Positions 9,716 to 19,052 are shown, counted from the stretch's first letter. The stretch is DNA of 64,000 nt from Paenibacillus sp. OVF10 (GCA_022836915.1 CP094668.1:2852001-2916000), one strand, 5' to 3'. A program made the numbers and translations. Notes: generated by a model not told the origin, from the sequence alone.

Positions 9716-9827
9716 AGGAGGATTTTACTTTACGTAGAGGGAGTAGCATGGACTTATCTGGGTGATACTTTATACCTACATAATCTATCTCAAGACGGAG
9801 CTAATACGTAAAGGAGATTGCGCATTT

Positions 9828-11009
9828 ATGCCCATGTTGCTCGAAGTGAAACCTGACCAGCCTCATGTTGTTTTACATAATGAAGAATTAATAACATCCG
9901 AAATGAAGCAGAGTGAAGAAACGGTTGTTGCTGAAGAACCTGTAATCCATTTGCATGACTATTATCGTCAGGTACCTGTAGCAGGGGTCCATACGACCTG
10001 TGGAGAAGCTGCCACGATGATGAATCAGGATCAGGAGTACCCATGTATTGTACTGTGTGATGAGCAGATGAAACCTACTGGATTGTTAATGCGAGAGACG
10101 TTATATCGCATGTTAAATGGCCGTTTTGCCGCAGATCTATTCTACCGTAAGCCGGTCATACAAGTAGTGAATACATCTCCCGTTATAGCAGATATTCATA
10201 TGGAAGCCTCAACGATTATTGATATTGCACTTGGACGGGATGAACAGCATTTCTACGATTGTCTGTTGGTTACGGACCAAGGCAGACTGCTTGGTGTGCT
10301 GACGATGCGTGACGTAATGTCGCTCTCTCGCAGATTGCAACAGGCTGTTACGGAAGAGCGCATACGTACTGTAACCGAGAGCAGACAGGAGATATCCAGA
10401 ATCAACAATGCGGTCACCAAGCTGGTGAATGCAGCGAATCAGACCGTTTATGAGGCCCGTGAGATCATGGCATTGTCCAAGCAGGGCGAAGAGAGTTTGA
10501 AACACGTTGATGCTTCCTATAACCGGGTACATCAGCATATGGAGAGTCAAGGACAACATGCGGATCACATGCTGAATTCGATCAAAACAGGCTCAGGCAT
10601 GGCACAATCCATTCGCTCCCTGGCAGATCAGAGTGGTCTCCTCGCCCTGAATGCTTCCATCGAAGCAGCTCATGCCGGTGAATATGGACGAGGTTTTCAG
10701 ATTGTTGCAGGCGAGATCCGAGCGCTCGCAAAACAGACCCGTGAGGTTGCGGGGAACATGTCTTCATTGCTAGAGAATATTGGTGGATTGACCCTTCAGA
10801 CTGTTGAACTGGTTAAGGCAAGCGGAGCGGAGATTGACGACAGTTCGGTGCATGTCACCGCAGGGGGAGCAACGTTCCGACAACTGAACAGTGCAGTGAG
10901 AGATTTGTCTCGTATAGCAGAGGAGATCGCCATCGAAGGCGGAAAAGCTGGAGAAGTCGCAGAGCACATTCGTACGAAGCTGGATGAGATGGTTTCGAAT
11001 GGTGAGTAA
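9828..11009 (+). CDS. Soluble CBS-domain methyl-accepting chemotaxis protein
   Basis: A 393-residue cytoplasmic chemoreceptor-like protein. Residues 45-190 form two CBS domains (VPVAGVHTTCGEAATMM and GRLLGVLTMRDVMSLS are the clearest parts), which usually bind adenine nucleotides or related ligands. Residues 190-390 are a coiled-coil signalling domain with a recognisable hairpin tip, SGLLALNASIEAAHAGEYG, then RGFQIVAGEIRALAKQTREV. No transmembrane helix or signal peptide is present, so it should sense an intracellular signal. The start at 9828 follows an AAAGGAG site; an earlier in-frame ATG at 9762 lacks one. It lies between phoP and pstB, between the phoP terminator and a Pho box, so it may be a separate unit. 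Whether it feeds CheA or another pathway cannot be read from the sequence. Confidence 0.88.
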   Translation: MPMLLEVKPDQPHVVLHNEELITSEMKQSEETVVAEEPVIHLHDYYRQVPVAGVHTTCGEAATMMNQDQEYPCIVLCDEQMKPTGLLMRETLYRMLNGRFAADLFYRKPVIQVVNTSPVIADIHMEASTIIDIALGRDEQHFYDCLLVTDQGRLLGVLTMRDVMSLSRRLQQAVTEERIRTVTESRQEISRINNAVTKLVNAANQTVYEAREIMALSKQGEESLKHVDASYNRVHQHMESQGQHADHMLNSIKTGSGMAQSIRSLADQSGLLALNASIEAAHAGEYGRGFQIVAGEIRALAKQTREVAGNMSSLLENIGGLTLQTVELVKASGAEIDDSSVHVTAGGATFRQLNSAVRDLSRIAEEIAIEGGKAGEVAEHIRTKLDEMVSNGE

Positions 11010-11086
11010 TATAAGGTAGTCAATAAAGCAGGCATCAGCAATCAGATTGATCCATCAAGCAGATCATGAAGGTTAAGGATGTCTTT

Positions 11087-11125
11087 TTTACATTCCGTTA
11101 ACATGAAAGTGATACTGTTTTTACA
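11087..11125 (+). promoter_or_regulatory. Pho box upstream of pstB
   Basis: TTTACA (11087-11092), TTAACA (11098-11103) and TTTACA (11120-11125) are spaced 11 and 22 bases apart, so three of four repeats of a standard Pho box are present; the repeat expected at 11109 is degenerate. It lies 112 bases before the pstB start and should bind phosphorylated PhoP. Confidence 0.78.
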
Positions 11126-11236
11126 ATGAAAGGGTAGGATATTAAAGATGGCCGAGCAGCGATGAAAGATTATCAGCATCGGTCTCAACGTAAAGGGAGT
11201 TTTCGTGTCCCTGCAGCGAAGGAGAAGTGAACATCC

Positions 11237-11992
11237 ATGAAGGACCTCATTCACATTGAAAATCTTAATTTATATTATGATACGCATCACGCGCTTAAAA
11301 ATATATCGATGGATCTGCCGGAAAAAACCGTTACTGCGTTCATCGGGCCGTCAGGTTGTGGTAAATCGACATTGCTTCGCACGTTAAACCGGATGAATGA
11401 CATGATTCCGGGTGTTCGTGTGGAAGGACAGGTTATGCTGAATGGCTCTGACATTTACAGTAATGAGATTGAAGTGGAGACACTGCGCAAACGAGTTGGC
11501 ATGGTGTTCCAACAACCGAATCCTTTTCCAAAATCCATATACGATAACGTGGCTTATGGACCACGCTTGCACGGGGTAACCCAAAAGGCTGAACTGGATC
11601 AGTTGGTGGAACAAAGTCTTGTCCATGCTGCCCTATGGGATGAAGTGAAGGATGTATTGAAAAAGTCGGCACTTAGTTTGTCCGGCGGACAACAACAGCG
11701 TCTCTGTATTGCACGGGCGCTGGCTGTACAGCCTGACGTTCTGCTGATGGATGAAGCAACGTCTGCACTCGACCCGATCTCCACATTGAAGATTGAGGAA
11801 CTGGTGAAGGAATTGCATCACAAGTACACGATCGTTATGGTTACGCACAATATGCACCAGGCGGCACGGGTATCTGGACGCACGGTATTTTTCCTGAATG
11901 GTGAAGTGGTGGAGGCAGCTGATACGGAGACGTTATTCTCCACACCGCAAGATTCCCGGACCGAGGATTATATATCTGGAAGGTTCGGTTAA
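11237..11992 (+). CDS. pstB: Phosphate ABC transporter ATP-binding protein
   Basis: A 251-residue ATPase subunit of the high-affinity phosphate importer. Walker [10 protein letters not shown] is at residues 37-45, the Q-loop is in [19 protein letters not shown], the signature is LSGGQQQR, Walker [13 protein letters not shown] and the H-loop His in [20 protein letters not shown] and the RMND segment after Walker A are typical of PstB. GGAGAAGTG precedes the ATG. phoU follows 63 bases later and a Pho box lies upstream. The usual partners pstS, pstC and pstA are not here and must be elsewhere if the importer is complete. The gene is intact. Confidence 0.96.
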   Translation: MKDLIHIENLNLYYDTHHALKNISMDLPEKTVTAFIGPSGCGKSTLLRTLNRMNDMIPGVRVEGQVMLNGSDIYSNEIEVETLRKRVGMVFQQPNPFPKSIYDNVAYGPRLHGVTQKAELDQLVEQSLVHAALWDEVKDVLKKSALSLSGGQQQRLCIARALAVQPDVLLMDEATSALDPISTLKIEELVKELHHKYTIVMVTHNMHQAARVSGRTVFFLNGEVVEAADTETLFSTPQDSRTEDYISGRFG

Positions 11993-12055
11993 GCGAGCTG
12001 AATTGGAATGATCCCGGCATACCCGGAGATGATGGATAAGGAGGACATGAAATCT

Positions 12056-12715
12056 ATGATTCGCAGAAAAGAATTTGATCAGGAGCTCGAAGAGCTGCGT
12101 ACCTTGCTCAAACAAATGGGTGAACATGTAGGAGCAGCATTGGATGGTGCTATTGAGAGTTTACAAACGATGAACGCGGAGAAAGCTCAGGTCATCATCA
12201 AGAATGATGCGAATCTGAATGCCCTTGAAGACAAAATTATGGAACTTGGCTCCAAACTGATCATCACACAACAGCCGGTGGCGAAGGATCTCAGACGAAT
12301 TATCGTGGCATTCAAAATCTCCAGTGATCTGGAGCGTATGGGAGATCTTGCTCTCGACGTGGCGAAGGTGACACTCCGGATGGATGGACAGAAACTGATT
12401 AAACCTCTGGTGGATATCCCGCAAATGGCAGAAATCGTGAAATCCATGATTGATGAATCCATCGAATCTTTCCTGAAAGAAAACACAGATCTGGCCTATA
12501 AAATGGCTCAAACTGACGATCAGGTCGATCAACTGTACAGCCACATGATCAGTGATCTCTACACGTTAATGACTGAGCACCCGAATCAGGCTTCTCAGGC
12601 TATGCTGTTAATGATGGTTGGACGTTACATTGAACGGATTGGCGATCATGCAACCAACATTGGTGAGAGCACGGTATACCTGGTGACAGGTAAACGTCCG
12701 GATCTGAATCAATAG
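12056..12715 (+). CDS. phoU: Phosphate signalling complex regulator PhoU
   Basis: A 219-residue all-helical protein made of two PhoU repeats (about 10-100 and 115-205). Conserved segments are ALDGAIESLQ, ALEDKIMELGSKLIITQQPVAKDLR, the DLERMGDLALDVAK metal-binding motif and its second copy RYIERIGDHATNIGE. PhoU restrains PhoR when phosphate uptake through Pst is adequate and affects Pst activity. AAGGAGG at 12038-12044 points to the ATG at 12056, giving MIRRKEFDQELEELR as in homologues; in-frame ATGs at 12047 and 12008 are less well placed. It is probably cotranscribed with pstB and is followed by a terminator. Confidence 0.94.
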   Translation: MIRRKEFDQELEELRTLLKQMGEHVGAALDGAIESLQTMNAEKAQVIIKNDANLNALEDKIMELGSKLIITQQPVAKDLRRIIVAFKISSDLERMGDLALDVAKVTLRMDGQKLIKPLVDIPQMAEIVKSMIDESIESFLKENTDLAYKMAQTDDQVDQLYSHMISDLYTLMTEHPNQASQAMLLMMVGRYIERIGDHATNIGESTVYLVTGKRPDLNQ

Positions 12716-12782
12716 GAAGAGTATTGATTTGGGGAATTGGGGAATCAGTACTGATTAAGTAATGCAATCATATGAATGGAAA

Positions 12783-12836
12783 AGGACTTTCTCTCAGGTA
12801 GGCTGTGTACAGCTGTCTGCGGAGAAGGTTCTTTTT
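12783..12836 (+). terminator. Terminator after phoU
   Basis: AGGACTTTCTC pairs with GAGAAGGTTCT (11 bp with two G-U pairs) and is followed by T4-5. The loop contains a second small palindrome, CTGTGTACAG. It lies 68 bases after the phoU stop and separates the Pho genes from polA. Confidence 0.75.
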
Positions 12837-12950
12837 GCGATTAAATGTGAAGTGAAAGAGGCTATTCTTTTTGATGTGACAGGTGGGTATGGTATCATGA
12901 GAGTAGATGTAATTTGAAGAGGTTGACCATATAATACGCGAGGTGCTGGA

Positions 12951-15605
12951 ATGGACAAGTTTATTCTCATAGATGGAAATAGCATTATTTACAGGGCGTT
13001 TTTTGCAATGCCGCCTCTGACCAACTCGAAAGGTCTGCATACCAATGCGGTATATGGCTTCACTACGATGCTGCTGAGACTGCTTGAAGAGCATAAGCCT
13101 ACACATGTTATGGTTGCATTTGATGCAGGCAAAATCACGTTCCGCCACGAAGGGTACCAGGAATACAAGGGCGGACGGGAGAAAACACCACCAGAGTTGT
13201 CAGAGCAATTCCCGTTGCTCAAAGAACTGCTGAAAGGACTTGGCATTGCCCAGTTTGAGCTGGCTGGATTTGAAGCGGATGACATCATCGGAACGTTAAC
13301 CAAACGCGCAGATGAAGCGGGCAGACAGGTGCTTGTTGTATCGGGTGACAAAGATATGCTGCAGCTTGCCTCCGAACATGTACATATCGGGCTGACGCGT
13401 AAAGGGGTAACCGATATCGAGCTGTATGATCCTGCTCAGATTAAGGAGCGCTATGGTCTGACGCCGTTGCAAATCATTGATCTCAAGGGTCTGATGGGCG
13501 ATGCATCCGATAACATTCCAGGGATTCCCGGGGTTGGAGAGAAGACAGCGTTGAAACTGTTGCACCAGTTCGGATCGGTAGAGGATGTGCTGAACGGCAC
13601 AAGTGAGCTGAAAGGCAAAATGAAAGAAAAGATCGAGACCCATGCCGAAGATGCCCGGATGAGCAAACAACTCGCGACGATTCATCGGGAAGTTCCGCTG
13701 GAGCAGACGTGGGAGGATATGCAATTTGCTGGATTAAAAGAAGAACATGCTGGCCCTGCACTAGCTAAGCTGGAATTCAAATCCTTGCTCGAACGCCTGT
13801 CGTTCAGTGGCAGCATTGGTTCTGAACAGGAAGCGGTCCCTGCTGCCGAAGTTGAATCCTCCATTGCAACAGAGGACAACATCAGTGAGCTGTTCAGTTC
13901 CCTGGATTCCATTGATGTCCTCCACGTGGAGACACATGGGGATAACCCGCACCAAGCGAAATTGATTGGACTAGCTCTAGGTTCCGCTGGAACGTATACG
14001 TTCATATCTCCCGAATTGCTTCATTCCGAGGCTGCGGCTCCAGTGCGGGCGTGGCTTGGTAATTCAGACCAGCCGAAGCGCGGTTATGATCTTCATCGTG
14101 TAGACCTGGCCCTGCATGCACATGGCATTGAATTCGCTGGTGCGTCATTTGATGTACAACTGGCAGCTTATTTGCTTGATCCAACGGAATCCAACCAGAC
14201 GATTAGTGGACTCACGACCAAGTATGGTCTGCCATCACTTGTGGAGGATGACACGGTTATGGGCAAAGGGGCCAAGTACAAGGTGCCGGAAGTAGAGATC
14301 TTGGGTGATTTCCTATGCCGCAAAGCTGCTGCTGTCGCAGCCATTATCCCACTTCAGGAGCAGGTACTGGAAACGGATGAGATGAATTCGCTGTTCCATG
14401 AACTGGAGATGCCGTTGTCACGCATATTGGCAGACATGGAGAAACAGGGCATCAAGGCCAATACGGCAGATCTACAGGCTTTGGGCAGTGAGTTTGAAGA
14501 ACAGATCAGCAGGTTGATGGCTGAGATCTACAAGCTGTCAGGAACGGAATTTAATCTGAATTCACCGAAGCAATTGGGTGAGATTTTATTTGATAGATTG
14601 GGCTTGCCAGTGGTGAAGAAAACCAAAACGGGCTACTCTACAGATGCGGAAGTATTGGAGAAATTGGCTCCTTATAATGATGTGGTCAAGCATATTCTGC
14701 AATATCGTCAGCTTGCCAAGCTGCAATCCACTTATGTGGAAGGATTACTCAAAGAGATTTCGGATCGGGATGGCAAGGTGCACACGTATTATCGTCAGAC
14801 CATTGCTGCAACGGGACGACTTAGCAGTCAATTCCCGAACTTGCAGAATATTCCGATTCGGATGGAAGAAGGTCGCAAAATCCGGAAGGTATTTGTTCCT
14901 TCGGAACCCGGATGGTCCATTTTGGCAGCAGACTATTCCCAGATTGAACTGCGTGTACTGGCACACATTTCGGACGATGAACGCTTGAAGGAAGCATTTG
15001 TCAATGATATGGATATTCATACAAAGACCGCTTCGGATGTATTCGGCGTGAAGCCTGAGGATGTGGATGGGGATATGCGTCGTTCCGCCAAGGCAGTAAA
15101 CTTTGGTATCGTGTATGGAATAAGTGATTATGGCTTATCACAGAACCTGCATATTACACGTAAAGAGGCCGCACAATTTATTGATCAGTATTTTGAAGTA
15201 TTCCAGGGTGTCCGCCGATATATGGATGACATTGTGAAGGAAGCTCGCCAGGATGGTTACGTCAAAACGCTGTTGGAACGACGTCGCTACCTGCCAGAGA
15301 TTAACGCCAGTAACTTCAATCTGCGTTCCTTCGCAGAGCGTACGGCGATGAATACACCGATTCAGGGAACAGCGGCAGATATCATCAAGCTGGCCATGGT
15401 ACAGATGGATGAAGCGCTGCGGGAACGCAATTTGAAGAGCCGTATGTTGCTTCAGGTGCACGATGAACTTGTATTCGAAGTGCCTGCGGATGAATTGGAA
15501 CTGATGAAAGAGTTAGTCCCTTCTGTTATGGAAAAAGCATTGGAACTGTCGGTTCCGCTAAAAGCAGAAGTCAGCTTTGGTGATAACTGGTACGAAGCGA
15601 AATAA
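12951..15605 (+). CDS. polA: DNA polymerase I
   Basis: An 884-residue repair and Okazaki-processing polymerase. Residues 1-290 are the 5' nuclease (FILIDGNSIIYRAFFAMP, FEADDIIGTL, GLMGDASDNIPGIPGVGEKTA). Residues about 300-480 are the exonuclease-like domain, but the region that should hold the catalytic Asp-x-Glu reads HVETHG, so proofreading is probably absent, as in Bacillus and Thermus Pol I. Residues 480-884 are the polymerase: motif A DYSQIELRVLAHISDD with Asp661, O-helix RRSAKAVNFGIVYGIS and motif C QVHDELVFE with Asp838. The ATG at 12951 sits after a GAGGTGCTGG site. mutM follows 118 bases downstream, so two DNA repair genes are adjacent, as in B. subtilis. Confidence 0.97.
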   Translation: MDKFILIDGNSIIYRAFFAMPPLTNSKGLHTNAVYGFTTMLLRLLEEHKPTHVMVAFDAGKITFRHEGYQEYKGGREKTPPELSEQFPLLKELLKGLGIAQFELAGFEADDIIGTLTKRADEAGRQVLVVSGDKDMLQLASEHVHIGLTRKGVTDIELYDPAQIKERYGLTPLQIIDLKGLMGDASDNIPGIPGVGEKTALKLLHQFGSVEDVLNGTSELKGKMKEKIETHAEDARMSKQLATIHREVPLEQTWEDMQFAGLKEEHAGPALAKLEFKSLLERLSFSGSIGSEQEAVPAAEVESSIATEDNISELFSSLDSIDVLHVETHGDNPHQAKLIGLALGSAGTYTFISPELLHSEAAAPVRAWLGNSDQPKRGYDLHRVDLALHAHGIEFAGASFDVQLAAYLLDPTESNQTISGLTTKYGLPSLVEDDTVMGKGAKYKVPEVEILGDFLCRKAAAVAAIIPLQEQVLETDEMNSLFHELEMPLSRILADMEKQGIKANTADLQALGSEFEEQISRLMAEIYKLSGTEFNLNSPKQLGEILFDRLGLPVVKKTKTGYSTDAEVLEKLAPYNDVVKHILQYRQLAKLQSTYVEGLLKEISDRDGKVHTYYRQTIAATGRLSSQFPNLQNIPIRMEEGRKIRKVFVPSEPGWSILAADYSQIELRVLAHISDDERLKEAFVNDMDIHTKTASDVFGVKPEDVDGDMRRSAKAVNFGIVYGISDYGLSQNLHITRKEAAQFIDQYFEVFQGVRRYMDDIVKEARQDGYVKTLLERRRYLPEINASNFNLRSFAERTAMNTPIQGTAADIIKLAMVQMDEALRERNLKSRMLLQVHDELVFEVPADELELMKELVPSVMEKALELSVPLKAEVSFGDNWYEAK

Positions 15606-15723
15606 ATCAAGTGCCGCGCGGTTTTTCCGGTATTTTACAAAAGGACTTTCCATGTTTGAGATATAAGAAAAGGGTCCCGCTGAGCGCCATCTTCCGTTAT
15701 AATATAGGGGAGGTGAGAACATC

Positions 15724-16551
15724 ATGCCGGAATTACCGGAAGTCGAAACAGTCAGAAGAACATTGAATCAACTTATTGTGGGCAAAACGATTGATCATGT
15801 TACCGTTAGCTTGCCGCGGATTATTCAGCGGCCGGACGACATAGATGCATTTGCAATGGAACTCGCGGGACATACCGTCATTGGGGTGGAGCGTCGAGGC
15901 AAGTTTTTGCGTATTTTGCTGGACGGGCTGGTGCTTGTCTCCCATCTGCGGATGGAAGGAAGGTACGGTGTGTACGAGCAGCATGAAGATGTGGAGAAAC
16001 ATACACATGTGATCTTCCATTTTAATGATGGTACGGAATTGCGTTATAAGGATGTGCGTCAGTTCGGTACGATGCATCTGTTCAATGCAGGTGAGGAACT
16101 GGTGTCCAAACCTTTGCTGAAGCTGGGACTGGAGCCGCTTGATCCAGCCTTTACGGTAACTGCATTCCGTGAGGCGGTTGGCAAGCGTACAACCAAAATC
16201 AAAGCTGTACTTTTAAATCAGGCATATGTGGTTGGTATCGGGAATATTTATGTGGACGAGGCTCTATTTCGCGCAGGTATCCATCCCGAGACCATCGCCA
16301 AGACACTGACCGAAGCTCAGTTAACGGTGCTGCATGAAGCGATTGTTGCTACGTTGCAAGATGCAGTGAATGCAGGGGGATCTTCCATCAAGTCCTATGT
16401 GAATGGACAGGGTGAGATGGGAATGTTCCAGCATCAACTGAAAATCTATGGACGCAAATCAGAACCTTGTACAACTTGTGGTACGTTAATTGAAAAAACG
16501 GTGGTTGGTGGCCGTGGCACGCATTTTTGTCCGAACTGTCAGCTGCTGTAA
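15724..16551 (+). CDS. mutM: Formamidopyrimidine-DNA glycosylase
   Basis: A 275-residue bifunctional glycosylase/AP lyase that removes 8-oxoguanine and formamidopyrimidines. The N-terminus MPELPEVETVRRTL carries the catalytic Pro2 and Glu3. The catalytic-loop Lys lies in VERRGKFLRILL. The helix-two-turns-helix VVGIGNIYVDEALFRAGIHP is intact, as is the C-terminal zinc finger (Cys-x2-Cys, then GRGTHFCPNCQ). AGGGGAGGTG precedes the ATG by about 9 bases. Length is normal for the family. It belongs to the polA-mutM-ytaF-coaE cluster. Confidence 0.97.
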   Translation: MPELPEVETVRRTLNQLIVGKTIDHVTVSLPRIIQRPDDIDAFAMELAGHTVIGVERRGKFLRILLDGLVLVSHLRMEGRYGVYEQHEDVEKHTHVIFHFNDGTELRYKDVRQFGTMHLFNAGEELVSKPLLKLGLEPLDPAFTVTAFREAVGKRTTKIKAVLLNQAYVVGIGNIYVDEALFRAGIHPETIAKTLTEAQLTVLHEAIVATLQDAVNAGGSSIKSYVNGQGEMGMFQHQLKIYGRKSEPCTTCGTLIEKTVVGGRGTHFCPNCQLL

Positions 16552-16692
16552 CATGAACTGAATGAACGAAATGATGAAATCATAGCACCCTTGGATTCCT
16601 CCTCCATATACTGATATGGCAGAAATAAGCGGGCGTATACCCATACTGGCATCTTCAGTTGGCACGAGTACCGCACAGAGGAGGAGTCCGGG

Positions 16693-17466
16693 GTGCTGCA
16701 TCATTTTATTTCATTGCTGGCGCTTGCTTTGGCGCTTAGTTTAGATGGTTTTGGAGTCGGGATTACATATGGGTTACGGAGGACTAAGATTCCCCTGTTA
16801 TCTATCGCTGTTATTTCGATCTGTTCGGGATTGGTTATTGCCTTGTCGATGCAAGTAGGTGTGTTGTTGTCCCATGTGGTGTCACCGGATATCGCTTCGA
16901 TTGTGGGAGCCGTCATATTGATAGGTATTGGCGCATGGTCACTGTTGCAACTTATTCGAAAGCAAGGCAAAGAACAGCTGGAAAAAGACACTGGAACGGG
17001 TGAGGGAAGAGAAGCAACGGTAACTGGGATGGGAGAAGCACAAGAGAAACTGTCGGATTCAAAGGGCAGGAATCAGGTGCTTGCACTGGATTTGGAGCAG
17101 TCGGCTTCAAATGGATCACTGGAACGAATGGTATTTACACTGGAGCTGCGCAAGCTGGGCGTTGTCATTCAGATTCTTCGCAGTCCCTCCAAGGCGGATA
17201 TGGATAACTCGGGGAGTATTTCTGCTCAAGAAGCGATGTGGCTAGGTATTGCCCTGTCTCTGGATGCGTTTGGAGCAGGATTGGGAGCGGCACTTCTGGG
17301 ATTCCCTACACTATGGACAGCACTCATTATTGCACTGTTTAGTGGGGCGTTTCTGTCACTCGGCATGAAGGTGGGATTGCGATTCTCAGCTCTGCGCTGG
17401 ATGCGAAGACTGTCTGTATTGCCAGCGCTATTGTTAATGATTATGGGAATAATGAAGTTGTTATGA
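16693..17466 (+). CDS. ytaF: Sporulation membrane protein YtaF (MntP/YtaF family)
   Basis: A 257-residue integral membrane protein with six predicted helices in two sets of three. The GTG start is chosen because AGAGGAGGAG lies about 8 bases upstream and the next in-frame methionine would remove the first helix. A paired motif, LALSLDGFGVGITYGLR in the first half and IALSLDAFGAGLGAALLG in the second, marks the inverted repeat of this family. The soluble linker between the halves (about residues 95-165) is longer than in B. subtilis YtaF as I recall it. It ends in DMDNSGSISAQE, a perfect EF-hand-type loop. The protein is required for efficient sporulation in relatives, with transport function unproven. 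It is adjacent to coaE. Confidence 0.87.
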   Translation: MLHHFISLLALALALSLDGFGVGITYGLRRTKIPLLSIAVISICSGLVIALSMQVGVLLSHVVSPDIASIVGAVILIGIGAWSLLQLIRKQGKEQLEKDTGTGEGREATVTGMGEAQEKLSDSKGRNQVLALDLEQSASNGSLERMVFTLELRKLGVVIQILRSPSKADMDNSGSISAQEAMWLGIALSLDAFGAGLGAALLGFPTLWTALIIALFSGAFLSLGMKVGLRFSALRWMRRLSVLPALLLMIMGIMKLL

Positions 17467-17475
17467 GGTGAAACG

Positions 17476-18072
17476 ATGAATATAGGCTTAACCGGCGGGA
17501 TCGCGACAGGCAAAAGCAGTGTTTCCGCCTATCTCGCCAGTAAGGGAGCGTTGCTCATCGATGCAGACGTTATTGCCCGGGAAGTTATGATGCCCGGGCA
17601 TCCCGTGTTGGCCGCCGCTGTTAAGCGGTTTGGACAAGCCATACTGAACGAAGATGGAACACTGAATCGGAAAAAGCTTGGAAGTATTGTTTTTGAACAA
17701 CCTGAGGAACGAAAGGATCTGGAGGCGATCACACACCCGGCAATCCGAAAAGAGATGCGCGAACGGGCTGCTGCATACGAATTGCAACATCCGGATAAAC
17801 TTGTGGTGTCAGATATTCCTTTGCTCTATGAATCAGGTCTGGAAGATGGTTTCGAGGAAGTCATGGTTGTATATGTTCCAAGGTCGATCCAACGAGATCG
17901 CTTGATGAGTCGGGATGGAATGACTGCAGAACAGGCTGAGGCACGAATGGATGTTCAGATGGATATTGAGCGCAAAAAACAGCTGGCAGACATTGTCATT
18001 GATAACAGCGGCTTATGGTCTGCGACGGAGCAGCAAATTGACTCATATTTACAGCGTAAGGGTTTGTTATGA
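17476..18072 (+). CDS. coaE: Dephospho-CoA kinase
   Basis: A 198-residue kinase that phosphorylates the 3' hydroxyl of dephospho-CoA, the last step of coenzyme A synthesis. The P-loop GLTGGIATGKSSV starts at residue 4. DADVIAREVMMPGHP, HPAIRKEM, SDIPLLYESG and QRDRLMSRDGMTAEQAEARM are the other family motifs. GAGGTG precedes the ATG, which lies 10 bases after ytaF. The 3' end overlaps the next gene by four bases (ATGA), so ytaF, coaE and the transglycosylase gene are probably translated from one transcript. Confidence 0.96.
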   Translation: MNIGLTGGIATGKSSVSAYLASKGALLIDADVIAREVMMPGHPVLAAAVKRFGQAILNEDGTLNRKKLGSIVFEQPEERKDLEAITHPAIRKEMRERAAAYELQHPDKLVVSDIPLLYESGLEDGFEEVMVVYVPRSIQRDRLMSRDGMTAEQAEARMDVQMDIERKKQLADIVIDNSGLWSATEQQIDSYLQRKGLL

Positions 18073-18632
18073 GAATATTGCGTAAGAAACGTGTACTGCT
18101 GTTGATGTTTGTGTCCTTTGTACTGGTATTATTTCTGAATACAAACTGGATGGCATGGTTCTATCCCATACATTATAAGGAAGAGATCCGTGCCCAATCT
18201 CAGAGTTATGAGGTTGATCCATTTCTGATTGCTTCCATTATCAAGGTGGAAACCAATTTTAAGACAAGCAAGGAATCCAAACGAGGTGCCATTGGGCTCA
18301 TGCAACTGATGCCGGACACGGCGAATTGGATACTGGAACAAGCCAAAATTCCCGACACTTCGCTGGAGGAATTGAAGCACGAGCCTGAACGAAATATTCA
18401 ATTAGGCACATGGTACCTGCGGAATCTGTCCGATCAATTCGATGGCAATGAAGCGGTTATGATCGCTGCCTATAATGCGGGCCCAGGCAAAGTAAACAGT
18501 TGGCTTAGAGATGGTGTATGGGATGGCTCGTTCGATACAGTGAAAGATATTCCGTTTGGTGAGACGCGTCACTATGTACAAAGAGTCATTTACTATTATA
18601 ATCAGTATGTAAAGATCTATAATACGTTCTAA
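18069..18632 (+). CDS. Membrane-anchored lytic transglycosylase (SLT domain)
   Basis: A 187-residue soluble-lytic-transglycosylase-like protein expected to cleave peptidoglycan glycan strands non-hydrolytically. Residues 8-28 form an uncleaved N-terminal membrane anchor after a basic start (MRILRKKR). The catalytic domain covers about 45-180, with the catalytic Glu in IIKVETNF, the GAIGLMQLMP motif and IAAYNAGPGKV. Its ATG overlaps the coaE stop by ATGA, showing translational coupling. The same coaE-slt neighbourhood occurs in relatives, but a functional link to CoA synthesis is not evident. Confidence 0.92.
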   Translation: MRILRKKRVLLLMFVSFVLVLFLNTNWMAWFYPIHYKEEIRAQSQSYEVDPFLIASIIKVETNFKTSKESKRGAIGLMQLMPDTANWILEQAKIPDTSLEELKHEPERNIQLGTWYLRNLSDQFDGNEAVMIAAYNAGPGKVNSWLRDGVWDGSFDTVKDIPFGETRHYVQRVIYYYNQYVKIYNTF

Positions 18633-18647
18633 GTATATAAGTAGAAG

Positions 18648-18693
18648 CACAGAGCAGGCCGGTTATTCACCGGCCGCTCCATGCTCCTCTGTG
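18648..18693. terminator. Bidirectional hairpin between convergent genes
   Basis: CACAGAG/CTCTGTG form an outer stem and GGCCGGT/ACCGGCC an inner stem. The hairpin lies between the plus-strand transglycosylase and the minus-strand SASP gene and probably ends both transcripts, although the T tract is poor. Confidence 0.65.
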
Positions 18694-18714
18694 TAGCGTA
18701 TTACGATGCAGATA

Positions 18715-18936
18715 TTATTGGTATTGACCTGCCAATTGCTGTTCTGCAATTGTTACCAGACGCTTCGTGATGTATCCACCGATCGAACCGTTCTCGTAAG
18801 AAGTCATGTTACCTTGGTATCCGTCTTGTGGGATGCTGATTCCGAGTTCTTGAGCAACTTCATATTTCATTTGCTCGAGTGCTGCGGAAGCTTTAGTTAC
18901 CACCAGGTTGTTGGAGTTACCGTTGCTTTGTGCCAT
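18715..18936 (-). CDS. Alpha/beta-type small acid-soluble spore protein
   Basis: A 73-residue DNA-binding spore protein that coats and protects DNA in dormant spores. The GPR protease recognition region YEVAQELGI and the C-terminal signature GGYITKRLVTIAEQQLAG are both present. The N-terminus is Asn/Gln-rich (MAQSNGNSNN), as usual for this family. A perfect GGAGGTG site lies upstream of the ATG at 18936. Expression is expected in the forespore under sigma-G; I did not identify the promoter with confidence. It shows that the organism forms endospores. Confidence 0.96.
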   Translation of the reverse strand: MAQSNGNSNNLVVTKASAALEQMKYEVAQELGISIPQDGYQGNMTSYENGSIGGYITKRLVTIAEQQLAGQYQ

Positions 18937-19052
18937 TGCTGTTCACCTCCTCGTGAGTTGGTAAAAGTATTATGTCTCGGCAATGCATTTTTCATTACAA
19001 AATCAGTACAGGGAATATGTGGTAAAAAGTAAAACGTGGGAAGTGATCTGTT

